From Actinomycetes bacterium (GTDB lineage Bacteria; Actinomycetota; Actinomycetes; Actinomycetales; Dermatophilaceae): 64,000 nt of DNA. The stretch lies in contig JAEZWF010000045.1 in the NCBI GenBank assembly GCA_023420415.1, forward strand, positions 1-64,000, in the 5' to 3' direction. Positions within the stretch are counted from its first letter, which is position 1, and every line of letters begins with the position of its first letter. Under the pieces are notes generated by a model. The model saw only the letters and a program-made list of their open reading frames with translations, had not been told where the DNA came from and ran no database searches. This document shows positions 9,341 through 17,534 of this stretch, piece after piece. The translations under genes and the position numbers were made by a program.

Positions 9341-9374
9341 GTCTCCCGAAGGAGACTGGCCTCCCGAAGGAGGT
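9341..9374. repeat. Two small hairpins with identical CGAA loops
   Basis: Immediately after the terminator come GTCTCC-CGAA-GGAGAC (9341-9356) and CCTCC-CGAA-GGAGG (9361-9374), two short perfect hairpins sharing the loop and flanking bases. The rest of the 430-bp stretch up to 9659 shows no convincing gene; it precedes the AraC-type gene and may be its leader. Confidence 0.5.
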
Positions 9375-9659
9375 TCGCTCATCTTGACCCACGTCGGGGT
9401 GGAGCGCAAGGGGATGCCCGAACTTTCTGCCGGACGCCGCGTGGCTGCGGCGCGGCCGCCGCGAGGCGCCCGCTCGCCGGGCGGTGTCCCCTCCGACCAC
9501 AGCCCGGCAAGCGGTTCGGGCCGCCCCTGCCTGCCCCTCACGCCCGCACCGACTGCGGCGCCTGGTGGAGGCGCCCGTCGTCGGTCCGTGGTTACGCTAG
9601 CCAGCGACGGGGGTGTCGGCGCTGCTGTCACGGGTCTCCCGGCACCTGTGGGAGGTCGC

Positions 9660-10376
9660 ATGTGGCTGAGGCACGCCGAGCACGAGCTCGCATGGACCGC
9701 TGACGGGCGGGGCCTCATCGAGGCCGGCGGGCACCGTCACCCTGTCAACGCGCAGTGGGCCCTGTGGCTGCCGGCCGGTGAGGCCCACCGGGTCCACGTC
9801 GACGACGAAGGTCTGGTGCTGTCGCTACGGTTCGCGGCCACAGACCACGACTCCTGGGCCGAGACCGCGGCGCCCGTGCTGCGTACGGATGTGCTCGACC
9901 GCCTCGTCCGTTCGGCGCTCCAGGAGGGTGCTGACTCGCCCGAGGCGCGAAGCCGGTCGCACGCCCAAGTGCACGCGCTCGTGGGGGTGCTGCTGCGTGA
10001 CGAGGGGCGGGCTCCCGTCCCGTTGACCGGACCTGCGCGGGCCGTCGCGCTCGCGCTGCTGCGTGACCCGAGCCGACCGGAGAGCCTGGTCGAGTGGGCG
10101 GGGGCGGTGCACGTGAGCCCCAAGACGCTCCAGCGCGCGTTCGTCGCCGAGACGGGTATGCCGTTCCGCCGGTGGCGCACGAAGGTGCGCCTCGCGGCGG
10201 CGGTCACGATCCTGCGCTCCGGGGAGGCTGTGTCGGCGACGTCCAGCCAGGTGGGGTTCCGCAGTCCGTCGGCGTTCGCGGCAGCCTGTCGCACCGAGCT
10301 GGGGCTCACGCCCGGTGAGGTGCGCGGAGCTGTGGTGGCGCCCACGGTCTTCGGGCGGGCGCGCCCGTCATCGTGA
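9660..10376 (+). CDS. AraC-family transcriptional regulator
   Basis: A 238-residue regulator. The N-terminal 110 residues form a cupin-like sensor (WTADGRGLIEAGGHRHPVNAQWALWLPAGEAHRVHVDDEG). The C-terminal 100 residues carry two helix-turn-helix units (LVEWAGAVHVSPKTLQRAFVAETGMPFRRWRTKVRLAAAV and AVSATSSQVGFRSPSAFAAACRTELGLTPGEV), the AraC signature. GGGAGG lies about five bases before the ATG at 9660. It stands alone, convergent with the siderophore-interacting reductase. The inducer is unknown. Confidence 0.85.
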   Translation: MWLRHAEHELAWTADGRGLIEAGGHRHPVNAQWALWLPAGEAHRVHVDDEGLVLSLRFAATDHDSWAETAAPVLRTDVLDRLVRSALQEGADSPEARSRSHAQVHALVGVLLRDEGRAPVPLTGPARAVALALLRDPSRPESLVEWAGAVHVSPKTLQRAFVAETGMPFRRWRTKVRLAAAVTILRSGEAVSATSSQVGFRSPSAFAAACRTELGLTPGEVRGAVVAPTVFGRARPSS

Positions 10377-10407
10377 GCTGCTGGCGGCATACCTATGCCT
10401 CCGCGCG

Positions 10408-11271
10408 TCAGAGGGTCTGGAGGGACTGCTCCTCGCGCTCCATCTCGGCGGTGAACTCCTTCTTCACCGAGCGCCAGCCCTCGTCGGTGAAACCCGAGCG
10501 CCAGTAGCCGGAGATCGACACCCGGTCCCGGGGCAGGCTCTGCTCGACGAAGAGCCAGCGGCGCAGGTCCTTGACCATGCCGGCGTTGCCGTGGACGAAG
10601 GCGTGGACCTCACCGGTCGGCAGGCCAGCGGTGCGGACGACCTCGGCGAGCTGGTCGCCGATCGGGCGCTCCGGTGCGTCTGCGTGGTGGACCCAGGTGA
10701 CAGCGATGTTGTCGCCCTGGGGAAGCGGGACGTGGCTCATGGCGTCCTCGACCTCGAGGAAGGCCTGGGCAACGGCGTGCGGTGGGAGCCGGTCGAGGGC
10801 GGCGGCGATGGCTGGGATGGCGGCGGCGTCGCCGACCAGGAGGAACGTGTCGGCCACCGGACTCGGGCCCCAGGCGCCACCGGGTCCGAAGAAGCCGATC
10901 ACGTCTCCGGGCTGGGCGGCCGCGGCCCACGGTCCGGCGATGCCCTCGTCGCCGTGCACGACGAAATCGACTGCCAGCTCGAGGGTTTCGCGGTCGAAGG
11001 AGCGGATCGTGTAGGCGCGCGTGACCGGCCACTGCTCACGCGGCAGGGTCTCGCGCAGCTCGTCGGGGTCGAAGGGCCAGCGGTATGCCGCGCCCGGCGC
11101 CGGGAACAGCAGCTTGACGTAGTGGTCGGTGTGCTGGAGCTCGGGCAGGTTCACGAGCTCGGGCCCGGTGAGGACGATGCGCACCATGTCGGGTGCGAGC
11201 CACTCGGTGCGCGCCACGGTGGCGCTGGTGACGGTGCGCTTGGCGCGGGCTGGGGCGGTGGTCACGATCAC
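10408..11271 (-). CDS. Siderophore-interacting FAD-dependent ferric reductase (SIP/ViuB family)
   Basis: A 287-residue flavoprotein. The FAD-binding domain shows VTRAYTIRSFDRETLELAVDF and the family hallmark VVHGDEGIAGPWAAAAQPGD. The C-terminal SIP domain contains FLLVGDAAAIPAIAAAL and ends with VSISGYWRSGFTDEGWRSVKKEF. These cytoplasmic enzymes reduce ferric siderophores using NAD(P)H to release iron. Start is a GTG at 11271. A near-consensus DtxR/IdeR box lies 25 bases upstream, so expression should rise when iron is scarce. No siderophore transporter is adjacent. Confidence 0.9.
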   Translation of the reverse strand: MIVTTAPARAKRTVTSATVARTEWLAPDMVRIVLTGPELVNLPELQHTDHYVKLLFPAPGAAYRWPFDPDELRETLPREQWPVTRAYTIRSFDRETLELAVDFVVHGDEGIAGPWAAAAQPGDVIGFFGPGGAWGPSPVADTFLLVGDAAAIPAIAAALDRLPPHAVAQAFLEVEDAMSHVPLPQGDNIAVTWVHHADAPERPIGDQLAEVVRTAGLPTGEVHAFVHGNAGMVKDLRRWLFVEQSLPRDRVSISGYWRSGFTDEGWRSVKKEFTAEMEREEQSLQTL

Positions 11272-11295
11272 CTCGGAGGTTTCAGGTAGCAGTGG

Positions 11296-11312
11296 TTAGG
11301 TAAGCCTAACCT
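11296..11312 (-). promoter_or_regulatory. DtxR/IdeR iron box controlling the siderophore-interacting protein
   Basis: TTAGGTAAGCCTAACCT is a near-perfect inverted repeat matching the DtxR/IdeR operator. It lies between the SDR stop and the GTG of the siderophore-interacting gene, so repression by the iron-loaded regulator is expected. Confidence 0.85.
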
Positions 11313-11330
11313 GATCGTGTGCCGGTGGAG

Positions 11331-12095
11331 TCAGCGGGGCGGCATCCGCAGGGCGCCGTCGAGCCGGATGACCTCGCCGTTGAGCATCGAGTTGTCGACG
11401 ACGTGGCGCACCAGGCTGGCGTACTCGGCGGGCTGGCCGAGCCGCGACGGGTGCGGCACCTGTGCCTCGAGGACCTTGGTGGCCTCCTCGGGCAGGCCAG
11501 CCAGCATGGGTGTCATGAAGGTGCCCGGAGCCACCGTGACGACGCGAATTCCCTTGTCCGCCAGGTCCCGTGCGGCACTCAGGGTGAGGCCGACGATGCC
11601 GCCCTTGCTCGCGGCATACGCGGCCTGTCCGATCTGGCCGTCGTAGGCAGCGATCGACGCGGTCATGACGATGACGCCGCGGTCACCGTCGACCGGCTCG
11701 TTGGCGAGCATCGCGGCGGCCGCGAGGCGCAGGACGTTGAAGGTGCCGACGAGGTTGATGTCGATGACCGACTGGAACTTCTCCAGGGCGAGCGGGCCGT
11801 TCTTGCCCACGACGCGGCCGGGGGTGCCGATGCCCGCGCAGTTGACGACGACGCGCAGCGTGCCGAGGTCGGTGGCGGTGTCGATCGCGGCCTGCACCTG
11901 GGCCTCGTCGCGGACGTCGGTCGGCGCGAACCGGGCGCGGTCGCCGAGCTCGCTGGCCTGGGCCTCACCGGGGGACGAGGGCAGGTCGAGGATGACGACC
12001 GCAGCGCCGTCGGCGTGGAGACGGCGGACGGTGGCCTCGCCGAGCCCGGACGCGCCGCCGGTGACAAGGGCGACGCTGGAGTCGTTGATCTGCAA
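11331..12095 (-). CDS. Short-chain dehydrogenase, 3-hydroxyacyl-CoA dehydrogenase type 2-like
   Basis: A 254-residue classical SDR with the NAD-binding TGGASGLGEAT (residues 12-22), an adenine-site aspartate after VVILDLP, VVNCAGIG, and the catalytic Ser...YAASKGG pair. The extended helix region with the inserted NEPVDGDRGVIVMTASIAAYDGQIGQAAYAASK and PGTFMTPMLAGLPEE matches the HSD17B10/HADH2-like group that oxidises 3-hydroxyacyl-CoA in branched-chain and fatty-acid degradation. Six bases separate it from the acyl-CoA dehydrogenase upstream, so the two form an operon acting in the same pathway. Confidence 0.85.
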   Translation of the reverse strand: MQINDSSVALVTGGASGLGEATVRRLHADGAAVVILDLPSSPGEAQASELGDRARFAPTDVRDEAQVQAAIDTATDLGTLRVVVNCAGIGTPGRVVGKNGPLALEKFQSVIDINLVGTFNVLRLAAAAMLANEPVDGDRGVIVMTASIAAYDGQIGQAAYAASKGGIVGLTLSAARDLADKGIRVVTVAPGTFMTPMLAGLPEEATKVLEAQVPHPSRLGQPAEYASLVRHVVDNSMLNGEVIRLDGALRMPPR

Positions 12096-12101
12096 GGGGA
12101 T

Positions 12102-13286
12102 TCAGCCTCTCTTGGATGCGCTCTTGAGCAACTGGCGGCTGATGACGAGCCGCTGGATCTGGTTGGTGCCCTCGAAGATCTGGGTGACCTTCGCCTCGCG
12201 CATGAAGCGCTCGAGCGGGAAGTCCTGCGTGTAGCCGGCGCCCCCGAGGACCTGCACCGCGTCGGTGGTCACCCGCATCGCGTTGTCGGTGGCGACGAGC
12301 TTGGCGACCGCAGCCTCCTTGCTGAACGGCCGGCCGGCGTCGCGCAGCCGTGCCGCGTGCAGGTAGGCCGCACGGGCGCTCGTGACCGCCGCCTCCATGT
12401 CAGCCAGCAGGAACGCGAGTCCCTGGAACTCACCGATCGGCTTGCCGAACTGTTCGCGCTCCTTGGCGTAGGCAACGGCGTGGTCGAGAGCCGCCTGCGC
12501 GAGACCCGTTGCGGCAGCGGCGATTCCGAGACGTCCCGAGTCGAGGGCGGACAGGGCGATCGCCATGCCCTGGCCGCGCTCGCCGATCAGCCGGTCGGCG
12601 CCGACCTCGACCCCGTCGAAGTGCACCTCGCTGACGGTGTCGCAGTGCAGCCCCATCTTCTTCTCGGGCGCGCCGAACGACAGTCCGCTGGCATCGCCCG
12701 GCACGACGAAGCACGATAGCCCCCGCCCGCCATCGTCGGACGTGCGCACGAAACTCGTGTAGAAGTCGGCGTGGCCCGCGTGACTGATCCACGCCTTGGT
12801 GCCCTTGATCCGGTATGCCGTGGGGTTGGCGTCGTCGTCGGGCGTCGCCTTGGTCGTCATCGACGCGACGTCGGAGCCGGCCGCTCGCTCGGACAGGCAG
12901 TAGCCGCCGAGCTGCTCACCGGAGAGCATGGCCGGCAGGAGGGCTTCCTTCTGCTCCTGGGTGCCGAACTCGGCGACCGGGTAGCAGGTGAGCGAGTGCA
13001 CCGAGACCCCGACGGCCACGGACATCCAGACCGAGGCGATCTCCTCGACGACCTGCAGGTAGGTCTCGTAGGGCTGGGCGGCGCCGCCGAACTCCTCGGG
13101 GTAGGGCAGGGACAGCAGGCCCGCCTTGCCCAGGGTGCGGAACGCGTCGATCGGCAGCTCGGGGGTGGTGGCGGCGCGGCGCTCGGCCTCGGCGACCTGC
13201 GGGAGCAGCTCCTTGGCGCAGATTTCCCGGGTGAGGTCGATGAGGTCCTGACCCTCCTCGGTGGGCATCAGGCGCGTCGCAGGCAT
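12102..13286 (-). CDS. Acyl-CoA dehydrogenase
   Basis: A 394-residue flavoenzyme with all three domains of the family: N-terminal helices, the beta domain with YCLSERAAGSDVASM (FAD and substrate contacts) and WISHAGHADFYTSFVR, and the C-terminal helices ending RFMREAKVTQIFEGTNQIQRLVISRQLL, which carries the catalytic base glutamate of short/branched-chain enzymes. Converts acyl-CoA to enoyl-CoA, passing electrons to ETF. ATG 13286 is preferred to a GTG two codons upstream. First gene of an operon with the SDR. Together with the HMG-CoA lyase at 56.6 kb it suggests branched-chain amino-acid or fatty-acid catabolism. Confidence 0.88.
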   Translation of the reverse strand: MPATRLMPTEEGQDLIDLTREICAKELLPQVAEAERRAATTPELPIDAFRTLGKAGLLSLPYPEEFGGAAQPYETYLQVVEEIASVWMSVAVGVSVHSLTCYPVAEFGTQEQKEALLPAMLSGEQLGGYCLSERAAGSDVASMTTKATPDDDANPTAYRIKGTKAWISHAGHADFYTSFVRTSDDGGRGLSCFVVPGDASGLSFGAPEKKMGLHCDTVSEVHFDGVEVGADRLIGERGQGMAIALSALDSGRLGIAAAATGLAQAALDHAVAYAKEREQFGKPIGEFQGLAFLLADMEAAVTSARAAYLHAARLRDAGRPFSKEAAVAKLVATDNAMRVTTDAVQVLGGAGYTQDFPLERFMREAKVTQIFEGTNQIQRLVISRQLLKSASKRG

Positions 13287-13337
13287 GCCCACAGGGTAGA
13301 GGTTGCTAGGACGTCCAACTAAATCGCTGGCGCCGGG

Positions 13338-15206
13338 CTACATCTCGTCGGGGGCGGTGATGCCGAGCAGCCCGAGCCCGTCTGTGAGCACGCGCAGCGT
13401 CAGGGTGCAGAGCTCGAGCCGGCTGGCGCGCACCCGGGGCGACTCGGCCTTGAGCACGGGGCAGTGCTCGTAGAACGACGTGAACGCGCTGGCGAGGTCG
13501 AAGAGGTATGCCGCGAGCCGGTGCGGCTCGAGCGTCTCGCCGACGTCGGCGACGACCCGGCCGTAGTCGAGCAGCCGCAGCGCCAGGGCCCGCTCCGCCG
13601 GTTCGCTCAGCGCGAGCACCGGCCCGTCGGCCGTCGGCACCGCCCCTGGGTGGCCCGCGCCGCCGTCGGCCGCGGCCTTGCGCAGGATCGAGCGGATTCG
13701 GGCGGCGGCGTACTGCAGGTAGGGGCCGGTGTTGCCGGTGAGCGCGACCATCCGGTCGAGGTCGAAGACGTACTCGCTGTCGTGCGACACCGACAGGTCG
13801 GCGTACTTGATGGCCGCGACACCGACGGCGTGCGCGATTTCGCCACGGGCCACCTCGTCGAGGTCCGGACGCGACTCCGCGACCACCCGGCCGGCTCGCT
13901 CGATCGCGGAGTCGACCAGCGACTGCAGCGACACGAGGTCGCCGGAGCGGGTGCGCAACAGCTTGCCGTCCGTGCCGAGGACGTTGCCGATCTGGACGTG
14001 GATGGGCCGCGTCTTGTCACGGGTCCAGCCCGCGAGCTTCGTTGCCTGCCAAGACATCTCGAAGTGCAGGTGCTGCGGCGCGCCGACGACGTAGAGCGCG
14101 CGGTCGGCGTCGAGGTCGAGGGAGCGGTGGCGCAGGGTGGCGATGTCGGTGGTGGCGTAGCCGTAGCCCCCGTCGGACTTGCGCACGATGAGCGGCAGGC
14201 GCGCGCCGTCGCGTCCCGTGTAGCCATCGAGGAACACGCACAGGGCGCCGTCGCTGACCTCGGCGATGCCACGCTCCTCGAGGTCGGCACAGATGGCCGG
14301 CAGCTCGTCGTTGTAGCGCGACTCCCCGTCGAGGTCGGCGTCGGTGAGGGTGATGTCGAGCTCGGAGTAGACGCGGTTGAAGTAGGCCTTGGACCGCGCG
14401 AGCAGTTGCTCCCAGATGCGGTAGGTCTCGGCGTCGCCGCCCTGCAACAGGGTCACCCGGCGCCGCGCCCGCACCGCGAACGAGTCCGGATCGGCGTCGT
14501 CCCGGGTCGCGCGGTACTTCGCATTGGCCGCCTGGTAGAACGCGTTCGGGTCGCTCTCGAGCAGCTCGGCCTCGGGAGAGTCCTCGCCCACCTCGAGCAG
14601 GTGCTCCACGAGCATGCCGAACGGCGTGCCCCAGTCGCCGACGTGGTTCTGGCGGATGACGTGGTGCCCGAGCCGTTCGAGGGTGCGGGCGAGCGAGTCG
14701 CCGACCACGGTCGTGCGCAGGTGACCGACGTGCATCTCCTTGGCGACATTGGGGGAGGAGTAGTCGATCGGGATGACCTCACGCGCCGGCGTGGGTATGC
14801 CGAGCCGGTCATCGGCGAGCAGCTCGCGGGTCGCCTCGGTCACCCAGTCGTCGGCCAGCGTCACGTTGACGAAGCCGGGACCCGCCACCTCCAGCGCCGC
14901 CACGAGGTCGTCGATGCCCGCGGACCGGAGCTCGGCCACGATCGCCTCGGCCACCTCGCGTGGCGGTCGTCCGGCCCGCTTGGCCAGCGCCATCGCGGCA
15001 TTCACCTGGAGGTCGGCCGCCGGGCGTGTCGGTGCGACACCACTCGCAGCCGGCTGGGAAGCCTTGTCCTGCTTGGTGTTCGGGCCCTTCTTGGCCTTGA
15101 GGGCGAAGGGCCGGATGACGGGGTCGGCGTCCGCGAACTCGTCACCCAGCACGGCCCGGATGGCGGCCTGCACCCGTGGTGCGAGCGCGGAGGCGGGGTC
15201 GGTCAT
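13338..15206 (-). CDS. argS: Arginyl-tRNA synthetase
   Basis: A 622-residue class I synthetase. The HVGH motif (residues 159-162 in NVAKEMHVGHLRTTVVGD) takes the place of HIGH. QNHVGDWGTPFGMLVEHL, KSDGGYGYATTDIAT and VLGTDGKLLRTRSGD are ArgRS core segments. The C-terminal DALR anticodon-binding domain closes with LCTLTLRVLTDGLGLLGITAPDEM, the normal ArgRS terminus. Catalyses Arg-tRNA(Arg) formation. Odd point: residues about 38-64 hold a Lys/Gln/Ala/Pro-rich insertion inside the N-terminal tRNA D-loop-binding domain, between DPVIRPFALKAK and DLQVNAAMALAK. It sits apart from the usual lysA/thrC neighbours, so it could be one of two copies. Confidence 0.92.
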   Translation of the reverse strand: MTDPASALAPRVQAAIRAVLGDEFADADPVIRPFALKAKKGPNTKQDKASQPAASGVAPTRPAADLQVNAAMALAKRAGRPPREVAEAIVAELRSAGIDDLVAALEVAGPGFVNVTLADDWVTEATRELLADDRLGIPTPAREVIPIDYSSPNVAKEMHVGHLRTTVVGDSLARTLERLGHHVIRQNHVGDWGTPFGMLVEHLLEVGEDSPEAELLESDPNAFYQAANAKYRATRDDADPDSFAVRARRRVTLLQGGDAETYRIWEQLLARSKAYFNRVYSELDITLTDADLDGESRYNDELPAICADLEERGIAEVSDGALCVFLDGYTGRDGARLPLIVRKSDGGYGYATTDIATLRHRSLDLDADRALYVVGAPQHLHFEMSWQATKLAGWTRDKTRPIHVQIGNVLGTDGKLLRTRSGDLVSLQSLVDSAIERAGRVVAESRPDLDEVARGEIAHAVGVAAIKYADLSVSHDSEYVFDLDRMVALTGNTGPYLQYAAARIRSILRKAAADGGAGHPGAVPTADGPVLALSEPAERALALRLLDYGRVVADVGETLEPHRLAAYLFDLASAFTSFYEHCPVLKAESPRVRASRLELCTLTLRVLTDGLGLLGITAPDEM

Positions 15207-15216
15207 GCGAGCAAGC

Positions 15217-16029
15217 CTAGGCAGGGTCGACCGGGGAGAGCTGCGGCCGCTTGGCCTGCACGGCGTCGCCGGACGACTCGCCGCGCAGCCGCCGCTGCAC
15301 CCATGGCGCCAGGTGCGTCCTGGCCCACTCGGCGTTCGCCGCCGCCGACTCGCGCCGGGACGCTGGCGGCGGTGGGGGCAGCGGTGTCGACCAGTCGGCG
15401 CGGTCGGTGTCGTGGCCCAGCGCCGACAGCGCGTTGAGCGCCACCCGCCGGTGCCCCTCGCTGGTCATGTGGATGCGGTCCTCTGACCACATGCGCCAGT
15501 CGAGCAGCGCCTTCATGCCCCACTGGTTGATGACGTAGGCGCCGTGCTGCTGGGCGATGCTGAAGACGTTGGCCGAGTGGACCGCGTGCCGTCCCCGCAG
15601 GTGCTTGAGGACCGGCGCCCCGGCCGGGTCCGTTGGCGTCGCCAGCAGGACGTCGGCCCCCGCCTCGCGCAACCGCACCACGGCCGCCTCGAGCTGCCCC
15701 GCGATCGCGTCGAGGTCAGCCTTCGGGCGCAGGATGTCGTTGCCGCCGCCCACCATCGACACGAGGTCCGGGCCAAGCGCGATGGCCGCATCCAGCTGCG
15801 GCCCAACGACATCCGCGAGCAGTCGCCCACGCACGGCGAGGTTGGCGTACTGGAAGTCGCCACCGGCCAGCTGCGCGAGGTGAGCTGCGAGACGGTCGGC
15901 CCACCCGGCATACACACCTGGCTGGCCCGGCACCTCGTCGGACATGCCTTCGGTGAAGGAGTCGCCGATGGCGACGTAGCGGTGCCAGACCTTGCCGCCT
16001 TCGGGCAGGTGGGTGGCGTTGTCGGTCAC
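15217..16029 (-). CDS. SGNH/GDSL-family hydrolase
   Basis: A 270-residue esterase-like hydrolase. Block I is YVAIGDSFTEGMSDE (nucleophile Ser24), block III is SMVGGGNDILRP, and block V is WSEDRIHMTSEGHRRVAL with the catalytic Asp and His. No signal peptide is visible, so it is probably cytoplasmic. The last 60 residues carry a proline run (PLPPPPPASRRE) and a charged tail not needed for the fold. The GTG start at 16029 overlaps the ung stop by four bases, so the two are translationally coupled. Natural substrate unknown; lipids, acetyl-sugars or thioesters are possible. Confidence 0.85.
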   Translation of the reverse strand: MTDNATHLPEGGKVWHRYVAIGDSFTEGMSDEVPGQPGVYAGWADRLAAHLAQLAGGDFQYANLAVRGRLLADVVGPQLDAAIALGPDLVSMVGGGNDILRPKADLDAIAGQLEAAVVRLREAGADVLLATPTDPAGAPVLKHLRGRHAVHSANVFSIAQQHGAYVINQWGMKALLDWRMWSEDRIHMTSEGHRRVALNALSALGHDTDRADWSTPLPPPPPASRRESAAANAEWARTHLAPWVQRRLRGESSGDAVQAKRPQLSPVDPA

Positions 16030-16703
16030 GGCAACCTCCAGTCGACGGGGTCGGCGCCCTGCTGCGCGAGCAGCTCGTTGGCGCGGCTGAACGGGCGCGA
16101 CCCGAAGAAGCCCGAGTGCGCGGAAAGCGGTGAGGGGTGGGGACTTTCGATGGCTCGTATGCCGGTCAGGTGCGGCGCGAGGTTGCGTGCGTCCCTGCCC
16201 CACAGGATCGCGACGAGGGGTCCGCCGCGCTCGACCAGCGCCGTGATCGCGGCAGCGGTGACGTGCTCCCAGCCCTTGCCGCGGTGGCTGGCCGGAGCCC
16301 CCGGGCGGACGGTCAGGACCCGGTTGAGCAGCAGCACGCCCTGGTCGGCCCACGGCGAGAGGTCACCGTTGGTGGGTGCGGGCAGCCCGAGGTCGGTCTG
16401 CAGCTCCTTGTAGATGTTGACGAGCGACTTCGGGATGGGCGTGACGTCCGGGGCGACGGAGAACGACAAGCCGACAGCGTGACCCGGCGTGGGGTAGGGG
16501 TCCTGCCCGACGATGAGGACGCGCACGTCGTCGAGCGGGCGTTCGAAGGCGCGCAGCACGTGCTCGCCCGCCGGCAGGTAACCCCGCCCAGCCGCGACCT
16601 CGGCCCGCAGGAACTCGCCCAGCTCGGTCACCGTGTCCGCGACCGGCTCCAACGCCGGCACCCACGACGGGTGCACCAGGTCGGAGAGGGGAGCAGGCGG
16701 CAT
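16026..16703 (-). CDS. ung: Uracil-DNA glycosylase, family 1
   Basis: A 225-residue base-excision repair enzyme. The water-activating loop GQDPYPTPGHAVGLSFS has catalytic Asp68, and the DNA-intercalation loop SPHPSPLSAHSGFFGSRPFS has His189, both diagnostic for family 1. Removes uracil from DNA after cytosine deamination or misincorporation. The ATG at 16703 sits inside a copy of the overrepresented octamer (read on the minus strand as GTATGCCG). Coupled downstream to the SGNH hydrolase. Confidence 0.95.
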   Translation of the reverse strand: MPPAPLSDLVHPSWVPALEPVADTVTELGEFLRAEVAAGRGYLPAGEHVLRAFERPLDDVRVLIVGQDPYPTPGHAVGLSFSVAPDVTPIPKSLVNIYKELQTDLGLPAPTNGDLSPWADQGVLLLNRVLTVRPGAPASHRGKGWEHVTAAAITALVERGGPLVAILWGRDARNLAPHLTGIRAIESPHPSPLSAHSGFFGSRPFSRANELLAQQGADPVDWRLP

Positions 16704-16834
16704 ACCCGAAAACTAGCCAAGGCCGGCCCGGGCGGCACACTTGACCCCACCTTGGACAACCCGTGCCAAACGCGAACCCGGCGTTGGTCCGGCTGTTGCC
16801 CACGCACGGCGAAGCAGGTGCAGGGTCGGTGCGC

Positions 16835-17461
16835 ATGGCCACCCTCCTGCGCACCCTCGCCGCCACCACCCTCGCCCTCGTCGCCGTACCGGCCGGTGCC
16901 GGTGTCGCAAGCGCGCTGCCACCGCCCGCCCCCAGCGTGAGCGACTCCCGCGACCAGCTCACCCGGCTGACCGTGCGAGCCGAGGACAACGCGGGCTACG
17001 ACCGCACCCTCTTCACCCACTGGATCACCGTGAACGGCTGCACGACCCGCGAGAGCGTCATCAAGCGCGACGGGGACGGTGTCGTCGTCGACAGCAGCTG
17101 CGCGGCGACCAAGGGGTCGTGGTTCAGCGTCTACGACGGCGTCTCGACCACCGACCCCTCGACCTTCGACATCGACCACGTGGTGCCGCTGGCCGAGGCA
17201 TGGGGGTCCGGCGCCGACGCGTGGACGAGTGACCAGCGCAAGGCCTTCGCCAACGACCTCACCCGGCCCCAGCTGATCGCGGTGTCGGCCTCGAGCAACC
17301 GCAGCAAGGGCGACCAGGACCCGGCGCAGTGGCAGCCGACCCGGACCGCGTGGCGGTGTGAATACGTCCGTGAGTGGATCAACGTGAAGTACTTCTGGGA
17401 CCTCGCCGTCGACTCGGCCGAGAAGACCGCGATCGAGGGCATGCTCGACGCCAACTGCTGA
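16835..17461 (+). CDS. Secreted HNH-type nuclease (DUF1524 family)
   Basis: A 208-residue protein with a signal peptide (MATLLRTLAATTLALVAVPAGAGVASA). The mature part contains the DUF1524/HNH core FDIDHVVPLAEAWGSGADAW, in which the DH-VP-L-E residues bind the metal, followed by NDLTRPQLIAVSASSNRSKGDQDPAQWQP, the family's asparagine-lysine end of the finger. Four cysteines (C71 region and C-terminus) may form disulfides. Likely an extracellular DNase for nutrient use or competition. ATG 16835 is chosen because it begins the signal peptide; the frame is open to 16763. Confidence 0.82.
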   Translation: MATLLRTLAATTLALVAVPAGAGVASALPPPAPSVSDSRDQLTRLTVRAEDNAGYDRTLFTHWITVNGCTTRESVIKRDGDGVVVDSSCAATKGSWFSVYDGVSTTDPSTFDIDHVVPLAEAWGSGADAWTSDQRKAFANDLTRPQLIAVSASSNRSKGDQDPAQWQPTRTAWRCEYVREWINVKYFWDLAVDSAEKTAIEGMLDANC

Positions 17462-17534
17462 CGCCGGCTGAGTGAGGGGCCCCGCCGGCCTGCGCGACCG
17501 ATGAGTTCTGGCGCTGCTGCCAGTCTCGACTCTC

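Noticed and set aside
13464..15437. A 657-codon plus-strand frame opposite argS.
   Set aside because: The minus-strand frame holds all ArgRS motifs; the opposite frame is a GC-driven shadow.
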